Below, piece after piece: positions 1-8,923 of a stretch of 64,000 bases of DNA. Under the pieces are notes generated by a model. The model was not told the DNA's origin. It ran no database searches and was given only the letters and a program-made list of their open reading frames with translations. A program made the position numbers and the translations under genes. The stretch's first letter is position 1; every line of letters starts with the position of its first letter. This stretch comes from Arenicola marina (lineage: Eukaryota; Annelida; Polychaeta; Arenicolidae). The stretch spans positions 36,366,035-36,430,034 of the forward strand of contig OZ025256.1 of the NCBI GenBank assembly GCA_964019135.1, written 5' to 3'.

Positions 1-1
1 G

Positions 2-1357
2 AGAGTTGTTGTTGATGCAGCTTACTCAGAGTGGGGCTCAATTACTGCAGGGGTACCACAAGGTTCGGTATTGGGACCTCTTCTGTTTCTAGTCTACATT
101 AATAACTTAGCCAACGATCTTGAATCCAATATTAGACCTTTCGCTGATGATACCACTATATTTGTTGCCACAGATGATTTATGTGACGCACACGGTATGT
201 TAATCCGAGACTTATCAAGAACTGAAGCGTCGGCCAAAAAGTGGTTTTTATATCTTAATGCAACTAAGACTAATGTCATGAACATTACGAATAAGCTCAA
301 CCTCAATCCTACGCAACTCAGGATGGGTGGAAATAGTCTTGCAAACGTATCAGATCACAGACACATGAGTCTTAATGTTGACTCCAAGCTATCTTGGTCC
401 CTTGCATATCAATGAAATATACAACAAATCTATAAGAAGAGTTGATATTCTGTCTAGACTCAGTTTCAGACTTAGTCGTGGAACACTTGAAACGATGTAT
501 TTTTCTTTCATCAGACCTGTACTCGAATATGCATGTGTTGTGTGGGCCGGGTGTTCTCAGTATGAGTCTGACAAATTAGAATCGGTACAGATCAGGGCTG
601 GACGCATTGCAAGTGGTGCAATCAAATGCGCAAGCCGCACTCATGTCTACAAAGAGTTGGGTTGGGAAACCCTGTCACAAAAGGAGGGACAGATTTAAAC
701 TCATTTTGTTTCACACATTTTTTATAACCAGACACCTTCCTATGTGTGTAGCTTACTTCCTATGTCCGTGCCCGACCGCACTCAATATGGCTTACGAAGA
801 GCTAGCCCGCTTAATATTACGCAATTTAATACAAGGTTGTCCACGTTTTACAAATAATTTCTACCTAGCGCAATACGAATGTGGAACGAATACCAGTCAC
901 TATACGCAGCTTGCCTGACCCAAAGGCGTTTAAAGTAGCAATTTTAAATATTTATAAAACGGTGTTCGGGAATGTAACTGACAACCGCAAATTGTATTAC
1001 TTTGGAAACAGAAGAGTCAATGTTCGCATCAACTGTAGCGCACTGAACTCTCACTTGTTTAACATGAATCTTGTAGACAGCCCGAGTTGTCGCTGCGGAG
1101 CCGAGAACGAGGACTGTGTTCATTTTTTCCTCGGGTCCCCACTCTATACGAATTTTAGAGTTATTTTATTTCGCAAAATCCATGTTCTATCCTTAGTGTC
1201 AATTGGCACCATTCCTTTTGGTAATCCGTCTCTCCCAAGGGGCCCCCCCCCCTCCTTGGCCTGTGTCAGTCGATCTGCGGCGCCTATGATTGACGATAAC
1301 CGTTGTATATTTCAAGCAGTTCACGACTTCATTGCAGCGTCCAAACATTTCCCTTAA
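2..1357 (+). pseudogene. Decayed LINE (non-LTR retrotransposon) reverse transcriptase, 3' part
   Basis: This is the C-terminal half of a LINE ORF2-type protein, cut by the window edge. In frame 2 from base 2 it shows the reverse transcriptase motif GVPQGSVLGPLLFLVYIN, followed by the catalytic FADD box with the two aspartates at 146-151. The homology then changes frame: frame 2 to about 397, frame 3 to about 675 (FIRPVLEYACVVW), a short frame 1 piece (RRDRFKLILF), frame 3 again to about 900 (TPSYVCSLLP and LPSAIRMWNE) with a TAA at 855-857, and frame 2 to a stop at 1355-1357. The last part holds a Cys/His cluster, CRCGAENEDCVHFF, near 1088-1130, as in the C-terminal domain of many jockey/CR1/L2-like elements. 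At least four frameshifts and one internal stop make it non-functional. A C-run near 1241-1250 probably adds another indel. The endonuclease domain and 5' part lie outside the window. The clade is not resolved. Confidence 0.93.
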
Positions 1358-1545
1358 ATATCACGTATTTCAATGTTATGCCTGATTGTCTTAATTATGG
1401 AATTTCTACTACATTGTGATGTACGCAACTGTTATGTATATATGTATGTATGAGCAATTGATTAAAGTCCAGCAAGAGGAACTCACATAGGCAGTGTGCC
1501 TGTTTTCCAATTGCCAATAAAATGTGTTTAAACTAATTAAGCTAG
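1358..1545 (+). other. Probable 3' UTR of the LINE copy
   Basis: AT-rich sequence between the LINE stop codon and the next repeat array. It contains a TATGTA-rich stretch near 1433-1450 and a polyadenylation hexamer at 1516-1521. No poly(A) tract or target-site duplication is visible, so the 3' boundary is approximate. Assignment to the LINE is by position and orientation only. Confidence 0.5.
1516..1521 (+). promoter_or_regulatory. AATAAA polyadenylation signal
   Basis: A perfect AATAAA hexamer about 160 bp after the LINE stop codon and on the same strand. It fits the usual placement at the end of a non-LTR element, although a 6-bp match in AT-rich DNA could be chance. Confidence 0.4.
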
Positions 1546-1587
1546 TTATAACGCAGCATGCTGAGTCAGCAGAATTCTTAAGATAAT

Positions 1588-2265
1588 GCCCGCGCGGTAC
1601 GTCATCTCGCTTTATAAGTATGACCGCCCGGCACGTCATCTCGCTTTATATTTATGCCCGCCCGGCACGTCATCTCGCGTTATATTTATGCCCGCCTGGC
1701 ACGTCATCTCGCGTTATCAGTATACCCGCACAGTACGTCATCTCGCTCTATAAGTATACCCGACCGGTATGTCATCTCGCTTTATTAGTATGCCAGCCCG
1801 GTACGTTATCTTACTTTATAAGTATGACCGCCCTGTACGTCATCTCGCTTTATTAGTATGACCGCCCGGCACGTCATCTCGCTTTATTAGTATGACCGCC
1901 CGGCACGTCATCTCGCTTTATAAGTATGACAGCCCGGCACGTCATCTCGCTTTATAAGTATGACCGCCCTGTACGTTCTCTCGCTTTATTGGTATGCAAT
2001 CCCTGTACGTCATCTCGCTTTATAAGTATGACCAACCATTACGTCGTCTCGCTTTATATGTATGCAAGCCGGGCACGTCATCTCGCTTTATTAGTATACA
2101 CACCCGGTACGTCATCTCGCTTTATTGGTATGCAATCCCTGTACGTCATCTCGCTTTATAAGTATGACCAACCATTACGTCGTCTCGCTTTATTAGTATG
2201 CCAGCCCTGAACGTCATCTTGCTTCAAAAGTATGCCAGCCCGGCACGTCATCTCGCTTTATTATT
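1588..2265. repeat. 34-bp tandem array, about 20 units
   Basis: Each unit carries the core ACGTCATCTCGCTTTATAAG followed by a TATG-type joint and a GCCCG-type spacer. Units start at 1588, 1622 and so on every 34 bp with few indels. Copies differ by 10-25%, mostly in the spacer (GACCGCCCGG, GCCAGCCCGG, GCAATCCCTG, GACCAACCAT), while the ACGTCATCTCGC core is conserved. A four-unit block starting at 1989 recurs at 2125 (offset 136 bp), so there is a local higher-order repeat. The array ends abruptly in TTATTCTGTAC near 2260. The short open frames across it are repeat by-products. Confidence 0.95.
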
Positions 2266-3304
2266 CTGTACTTTTGACATTATCGTTTCAATTTCCAGTG
2301 ATTTGGGGTGGACTGGGGCAGGTGTTAAAGCGTTTGTCGCATTTTGTCGCCTTTATTAATTTGGAACAATGAAGCGAAACCTTTACAGCGCAGACGCGGC
2401 CCCGTGCGGCACAGTGACGGTCTACGTAACAGATGAAGACATACCACTATTGCTTGCCAGTCATAATGTAATGGTAATACACATTCACTAGTGATGGAAG
2501 GGCTCTTGGTGGATGTGCAGAGCACTCGATGGCGTCATAACGTGCTCGTCCACAGCAGACCAACACACGCCACACTTCATATGTCTCACCGTTATACAAC
2601 CACATCACGGGCAGTCCATGTACACAGCCACGAGCCGACTAACCCGATGACTTAAGAGGGAGGGGGTGGGGGGGGGGGTACCCCTCTGAATCGCGAATCC
2701 CCACGAATCAGAGAGAGCAATATCGAATCTCCAAAAATAGGACATTTCAAAGCTGGGCGCCACAAAAAACACCTTAATCGTGATATGGCGAATATCCAGG
2801 AATTCGCAGACTGCTATAATAGCGGATCGCGGTAAATAGGGAAAGGGTCTTCGCTTTGAAGCAGGAATTGTACCGATAGCGATCCCTATAAATTGCGAAC
2901 AGCTGATCTCGAATCTCCAACAATTCCTCGATGCTAATCGCGGAGGTAAGAAAAGGTATTCTCCTCGTCTTAATTGTCCATCTCGTAGTTATTTTCATAT
3001 CGACTTGTGGGCTTTCCCCTGTTTTCCGCATTTATGCACGGGGAGGTGATCATAACTCCATATCGGTGCCGCAAGCCGTGGAAACCACATTGAAGAGCCT
3101 CGTGACAGAACGCGCCATGTGTATATATCCACAGAGCGCCCTCCACGCCAGTGACCACGTGGTCCAGGCCACCACTTTTGTCACATTTACCTAGTGGGCA
3201 AAGCTGGTTGACAACACGTCAAACTCACGTCATGTGAGGACGTCGAAATGACGTCCTTATCTGGTTGAATGCGCCAATTGAACGTCATTTTTGCCACGTT
3301 TTTG
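2266..3304. other. Unique spacer, no gene recognised
   Basis: About 1 kb of non-repetitive sequence. It contains a G-run around 2651-2680 and, near its right end, a cluster of CGTCA-type words (about 3217-3285) with an 8-bp inverted repeat at 3237-3257. The open frames here are under 90 codons on both strands, overlap each other and match no family I know. No splice-bounded exon is convincing. Confidence 0.6.
3237..3257. repeat. Short inverted repeat AGGACGTC/GACGTCCT
   Basis: Two perfect 8-bp arms, 3237-3244 and 3250-3257, separated by the 5-bp loop GAAAT. It lies about 50 bp upstream of the 24-bp array, among several other CGTCA words. It could be a bZIP/CREB-type half-site pair or chance; no gene is attached to it. 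Confidence 0.5.
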
Positions 3305-6300
3305 CCCGTACAGACGGGACTTCTTGACGCCGTACAGATGGGACTTCTTGACGCCGTACAGACGGGACTTCTAGACGCCGTACAGACGGGACTTCTTGAC
3401 TCCGTACAGACATGACTTCTTGACGCCGTACAGACGGAACTTCTTGACGCCGTACAGACGGGACTTCTTGACTCCGTACAGACGGGACTTCTTGACTCCG
3501 TACAGACGGGACTTCTTGACGCCGTACAGACGGGACTTCTTGACGCCGTACAGACGGGACTTCTTGACGCCGTACAGACGGGACTTCTTGACTCCGTACA
3601 GACGGGACTTCTTGACTCCGTACAGACGGGACTTCTTGACGCCGTACAGACGGGACTTCTTAACGCCGTACAGACGGGACTTCTTGACGCCGTACAGACG
3701 TGACTTCTTGACGCCGTACAGACGGGAGTTCTTGACGCCGTACAGACGGGATTTCTTGACGCCGTACAGACGGGACTTCTTGACGCCGTACAGACGGGAC
3801 TTCTTGACGCCGTACAGACGTGACTTCTTGACGCCGTACAGACGGGACTTCTTGACGCCGTACAGACGTGACTTCTTGACGCCGTACAGACGGGACTTCT
3901 TGACGCCGTACAGACGGGACTTCTTGACGCCGTACAGACGTGACTTCTTGACGCCGTACAGAGGGGACTTCTTGACGCCGTACAGACGGGACTTCTTGAC
4001 GCCGTACAGACGTGACTTCTTGACGCCGTACAGACGGGACTTCTTGACGCCGTACAGACGGGACTTCTTGACGCCGTACAGACGGGACTTCTTGACGCCG
4101 TACAGACGGGACTTCTTGACGCCGTACAGACGTGACTTCTTGACGCCGTACAGACGGGACTTCTTGACGCCGTACAGACGGGACTTCTTGACGCCGTACA
4201 GAGGAGACTTCTTGACGCCGTACAGACGGGACTTCTTGACGCCGTACAGACGTGACTTCTCGACGCCGTACAGACGGGACTTCTTGACGCCGTACAGACG
4301 TGACTTCTTGACGCCGTACAGACGGGCCTTCTTGACGCCGTACAGACGGGACTTCTTGACGCCGTACAGACGTGACTTCTCGACGCCGTACAGACGGGAC
4401 TTCTTGACGCCGTACAGACGGGACTTCTTGACGCCGTACAGACGGGACTTCTTGACTCCGTACAGACGGGAGTTCTTGACGCCGTACAGACGGGACTTCT
4501 CGACGCCGTACAGACGGGACTTCTTGACGCCGTACAGACGGGACTTCTTGACGCCGTACAGACGGGACTTCTTGACTCCGTACAGACATGACTTCTTGAC
4601 GCCGTACAGACGGGACTTCTTGACGCCGTACAGACGGGACTTCTTGACGCCGTACAGACGTGACTTCTTGACTCCGTACAGACGTGACTTCTTGACGCCG
4701 TACAGACGTGACTTCTTGACGCCGTACAGACGAGAGTTCTTGACGCCGTACAGACGGGACTTCTTGACGCCGTACAGACGGGATTTCTTGACGCCGTACA
4801 GACGGGACTTCTTGACGCCGTACAGACGGGACTTCTTGACGCCGTACAGACGTGACTTCTTGACGCCGTACAGACGGGACTTCTTGACTCCGTACAGACG
4901 TGACTTCTTGACGCCGTACAGACGGGACTTCTTGACTCCGTACAGACGTGACTTCTTGACGCCGTACAGACGGGAGTTCTTGACGCCGTACAGACGGGAC
5001 TTCTTGACGCCGTACAGACGGGACTTCTTGACGCCGTACAGACGTGACTTCTCGACGCCGTACAGACGGGACTTCTTGACGCCGTACAGACGGGACTTCT
5101 TGACGCCGTACAGACGTGACTTCTTGACGCCGTACAGACGGGACTTCTTGACGCCGTACAGACGGGAGTTCTTGACGCCGTACAGACGGGACTTCTTGAC
5201 GCCGTACAGACGTGACTTCTTGACGCCGTACAGACGGGACTTCTTGACGCCGTACAGACGTGACTTCTCGACGCCGTACAGACGGGACTTCTTGACGCCG
5301 TACAGACGGGACTTCTTGACGCCGTACAGACGGGCCTTCTTGACGCCGTACAGACGGGACTTCTTGACGCCGTACAGACGTGACTTCTCGACGCCGTACA
5401 GACGGGACTTCTTGACGCCGTACAGACGGGACTTCTTGACGCCGTACAGACGGGACTTCTTGACTCCGTACAGACGGGAGTTCTTGACGCCGTACAGACG
5501 GGACTTCTTAACGCCGTACAGACGGGACTTCTTGACGCCGTACAGACGGGACTTCTTGACGCCGTACAGACGTGACTTCTTCACGCCATACGGACGGGAG
5601 TTCTTGACGCCGTACAGACGGGACTTCTTGACGCCGTACAGACGTGACTTCTTGACTCCGTACAGACGGGACTTCTTGACGCCGTGCAGACGGGACTTCT
5701 TGACTCCGTACAGACGGGACTTCTTGACGCCGTACAGACGTGACTTCTTGACGCCGTACAGACGGGACTTCTTGACGTGGTACAGACGGGACTTCTTGAC
5801 GCCGTACAGACGGGACTTCTTGACGCCGTACAGACGGCACTGCTCGACGCCGTACAGACGGGACTTCTTGACGCCGTACAGACGTGACTTCTTGACGCCG
5901 TACAGACGGGACTTCTTGACTCCGTACAGACGTGACTTCTTGACGCCGTACAGACGGGAGTTCTTGACGCCGTACAGACGTGACTTCTTGACGCCGTACA
6001 GACGGGACTTCTTGACGCCGTACAGACGGGACTTCTTGACGCCGTACAGACGTGACTTTGTGACGCCGTACAGACGGGACTTCTCGACGCCGTACAGACG
6101 GGACTTCTTGACGCCGTACAGACGGGACTTCTTGACGCCGTACAGACGGGACTTCTTGACTCCGTACAGACATGACTTCTTGACGCCGTACAGACGGGAC
6201 TTCTTGACGCCGTACAGACGGGACTTCTTGACGCCGTACAGACGTGACTTCTTGACTCTGTACAGACGTGACTTCTTGACGCCGTACAGACGTGACTTCT

Positions 6301-6776
6301 TGACGCCGTACAGACGAGAGTTCTTGACGCCGTACAGACGGGACTTCTTGACGCCGTACAGACGGGACTTCTTGACGCCGTACAGACGGGACTTCTTGAC
6401 GCCGTACAGACGGGACTTCTTGACGCCGTACAGACGTGACTTCTTGACGCCGTACAGACGGGACTTCTTGACTCCGTACAGACGTGACTTCTTGACGCCG
6501 TACAGACGGGACTTCTTGACTCCGTACAGACGTGACTTCTTGACGCCGTACAGACGGGAGTTCTTGACGCCGTACAGACGGGACTTCTTGACGCCGTACA
6601 GACGTGACTTCTCGACGCCGTACAGACGGGACTTCTTGACGCCGTACAGACGGGACTTCTTGACGCCGTACAGACGTGACTTCTTGACGCCGTACAGACG
6701 GGACTTCTTGACGCCGTACAGACGGGAGTTCTTGACGCCGTATAGATGGGACGTCTTGACTCCGTACAGACGGGCC
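3305..6776. repeat. 24-bp minisatellite array, about 144 units
   Basis: The unit is GCCGTACAGACGGGACTT followed by CTTGAC. Periodicity is locked: the same phase is kept from about 3360 to about 6770 with no net indel outside multiples of 24. Most variation is at a few sites: GACGCC/GACTCC, CGGGAC/CGTGAC, GGGACT/GGGAGT and TTCTTG/TTCTCG. Because 24 is divisible by three and the unit lacks stops, long frames run through it: a plus frame at 3396-6860 repeating TPYRRDFL and minus frames at 3371-5584 (KKSRLYGV) and elsewhere. These are not supported as genes: no start context, no non-repetitive domain, and both strands are open. Higher-order copies occur at offsets of 1008 bp (42 units) and 1584 bp (66 units). 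The right edge decays over 6740-6810. Confidence 0.97.
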
Positions 6777-7114
6777 TATTCTACGTCTTATACATGTGTT
6801 TATTTGACGCCATTATTCGACGCCTTAGTTTGGGTAACTATAGTATTACTGTGGTACTAGTCTAAATAACTATTGTATTACTATGGTCGGGTACCATGCA
6901 GCCAGTCCAATTCTAGCCGACCCCACCAGAAGTTTGGAGTGATGTACTGCCATCTATTGGGGTCTCTTGGATAAGTTGGTATACCACGGTTCAGACAAGA
7001 GTCACAAGAAAAGAAGAATAACGATATTGATAATCCACTTTCCAAATATATACTATAAAAACAAGGTACAGTATGTGAAAAATAGGATTCACTATATCTA
7101 TGCAACAAACAAAC
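6777..7114. other. Unique spacer between 24-bp and 31-bp arrays
   Basis: Starts with degraded 24-bp array sequence (TTTGACGCC near 6801), then AT-rich unique DNA. No open frame beyond about 80 codons, and no recognised domain, RNA or transposon end. Confidence 0.6.
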
Positions 7115-7608
7115 GTATCTTACCATGGTATGCTAATATACCAGGGTATCTTACCATGGTATGCTAATGTACCAGGGTATCTTACCACGGTATGCTAATG
7201 TACCAGGGTATCTTACCATGGTATACTAATATACCAGGGTATCTTACCATGGTATGCTTATGTACCAGGGTATCTTACCGCGGTATGCTAATGTACCAGG
7301 GTATCTTACCATGGTATGCTAATGTACCAGGTATCTTACCATGGTATGCTAATGTACCAGGGTATCTTACCGCGGTATGCTAATGTACCAGGGTATCTTA
7401 CCATGGTATGCTAATGTACCAGGGTATCTTACCATGGTATACTAATATACCAGGGTATCTTACCATGGTATGCTTATGTACCAGGGTATCTTACCGCGGT
7501 ATGCTAATGTACCAGGGTATCTTACCATGGTATGCTAATGTACCAGGTATCTTACCATGGTATGCTAATGTACCAGGGTATCTTACCATGGTATGCGTGC
7601 CATGATAC
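7115..7608. repeat. 31-bp palindrome-bearing array, 16 units
   Basis: Each unit contains GTATCTTACCATGGTATG followed by CTAATGTACCAGG. The centre TACCATGGTA is a perfect 10-bp palindrome. In three units it is TACCGCGGTA, also a perfect palindrome, and in one it is TACCACGGTA. Two units lack one G (GTACCAGGTATC) and are 30 bp. A seven-unit block of 216 bp starting near 7192 is repeated at 7408 with the same variants in the same order, showing a higher-order duplication. The last unit runs into unique DNA at about 7605. Confidence 0.96.
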
Positions 7609-8040
7609 TTTACTACAAGGATACTATGGTATAGCTTCTACTCAATGCCATGAATGTCAATGAACTAACTAACTAAGAGAAATATTACAATATATATATA
7701 AAATATAATATTAAATTAAGAAAAAAACAAAAGTAAATGCATTCATTCGAATTGCTCAGACATTCTATACCGTGCATGGGGTGTCAATACCAGCAATTTG
7801 TTCTAGTGAATAAAATGTTACACGACTAGTCGCAAAATGCAAGACAAAAGGTGACTACAAGTCTATCATGATTCTGCAATTTACTTTATAATTATATCAA
7901 TCTTCGCAACTTACAGTTTACACAAATGTTAATTACTGTCACAAAAGTATGATTACACATTCCCATGCTAGCGACTGAAAAGTCTTAATGGGAGTCCCCT
8001 CAACCAATGCCAATGCGTTTTTTTTCTTGTCAGTTGCTTC
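7609..8040. other. AT-rich unique spacer
   Basis: Low-complexity AT-rich DNA with a short (TA)n tract near 7690 and A-rich runs. No gene, RNA or mobile element recognised. Confidence 0.55.
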
Positions 8041-8216
8041 CACACAATACAGCCTCAGTTTCCTTCTGTTGGATCATTCCCTAGTCAAGTCAAGTCAAAT
8101 ATCATTTATTCAAATCAAGTGTACAAAAAGAAGAAAATCTATACACTTGGTTGGGGAGACTGCAACGAAAACCCTAGCTGGGTTGCTGGCGTTGGAGCCA
8201 CCCAAATATTAAATAA
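8041..8216 (-). mobile_element. Possible 3' tail of a non-LTR element (minus strand)
   Basis: Read on the minus strand, there is an AATAAA signal at 8110-8105, followed a few bases later by a short tandem tail of TTGAC repeats (8100-8084). A polyadenylation signal followed by a pentanucleotide tail is how many CR1/L2/RTE-type elements end. No coding part of the element is visible on the upstream side, so this would be a short 5'-truncated copy. The assignment rests on the tail alone. Confidence 0.35.
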
Positions 8217-8424
8217 CATTTTGTAACAAACATTCTTCCATATGATCGAATGCTTCTATCAAGTATCCAGTTTAGATAGAGGGTGGATATCCACTTACAA
8301 GATTTTAAGCGATCTATAGTATATCAACCACAGATGCTCAGATCTGCAGATCTGCATGTGCTTCATACTAATTACTATTATAGAGTAGTCAACAATAACT
8401 GCACGTTACACATAGCACACTTAC

Positions 8425-8573
8425 AAAGGTTAATGCAAGAATTGTATTAGCTACTCCTTCATATCTTGTATGGCTAAAAGCTATAATACGAAACCTTTGC
8501 ACCACATGTATTATTACAGTTATGAAGCAGGAAGCAAAGTAAATACCAAAGAGAATGTTATAAATGGTATAGC
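8425..8573 (-). other. Weak candidate coding exon, membrane-transporter-like
   Basis: An open frame at 8389-8619 on the minus strand reads as a strongly hydrophobic segment, including GYTIYNILFGIYFASCFI, then a polar stretch with SHTRYEGVANTIL. The candidate exon is bounded by an acceptor-like TTTCAG ending at 8574 and a donor-like GTAAGT at 8424-8419. A glycine followed by a membrane helix, a loop and a TRYEGVAN-type segment is loosely reminiscent of the N-terminal part of amino acid transporters of the SLC38/Aa_trans type. No neighbouring exon was found on either side, and the piece is short. It could be chance AT-rich sequence or a gene relic. Confidence 0.15.
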
Positions 8574-8598
8574 CTGAAACAACACCATACTGTCGTAG

Positions 8599-8654
8599 GA
8601 CAGTTGGGAGAGTGATCATATATTACATGTCATGTTGTCCCTCTCCCAACTGTC
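8599..8654. repeat. 14-bp perfect inverted repeat
   Basis: Left arm GACAGTTGGGAGAG at 8599-8612 and right arm CTCTCCCAACTGTC at 8641-8654, with a 28-bp loop. Pairing continues imperfectly outward for about three bases. It lies just outside the weak exon candidate and about 270 bp from the G-rich array. It may be the relic of a small palindromic or MITE-like element, but no target-site duplication is visible. Confidence 0.75.
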
Positions 8655-8923
8655 TTATGCCAATAACATCTTGTTTTTATGCTATACATGGTATACCGGT
8701 TGATTTAACCTCAAAGTATTTAATAGAATCAAAGCAGGGCCTTTCACATCTTGGGGGCAAAAATCTAGTCTTTTTGCCATGTCCTGCATTTCCTTTTTCC
8801 CTTTTCCAGGAATTTGAAAAGGGGTGGGGGATGGGGGTCCATTGAAACTTGTGACTGGCGGTGGGACCCATGCCTCAGATGGCCTAAATTTGGCATTGAA
8901 AAATTGCATTCTTCCTAAAAAAG
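8655..8923. other. Unique flank of the G-rich array
   Basis: Non-repetitive sequence with a pyrimidine tract (TTTCCTTTTTCCC near 8790-8805) and a short G-rich stretch at 8821-8838 before the array starts. Minus-strand frames from the array read through it and end near 8682, but nothing here is a recognised domain. Confidence 0.5.

Noticed and set aside
1588..2265. tRNA- or SINE-derived origin for the 34-bp units
   Set aside because: No A-box/B-box pair or cloverleaf can be formed from the unit.
3396..6860. A 1,154-residue TPYRRDFL-repeat protein
   Set aside because: The opposite strand is equally open. No non-repeat domain or gene signals, and L-to-S, D-to-E, D-to-A and R-to-G changes occur freely.
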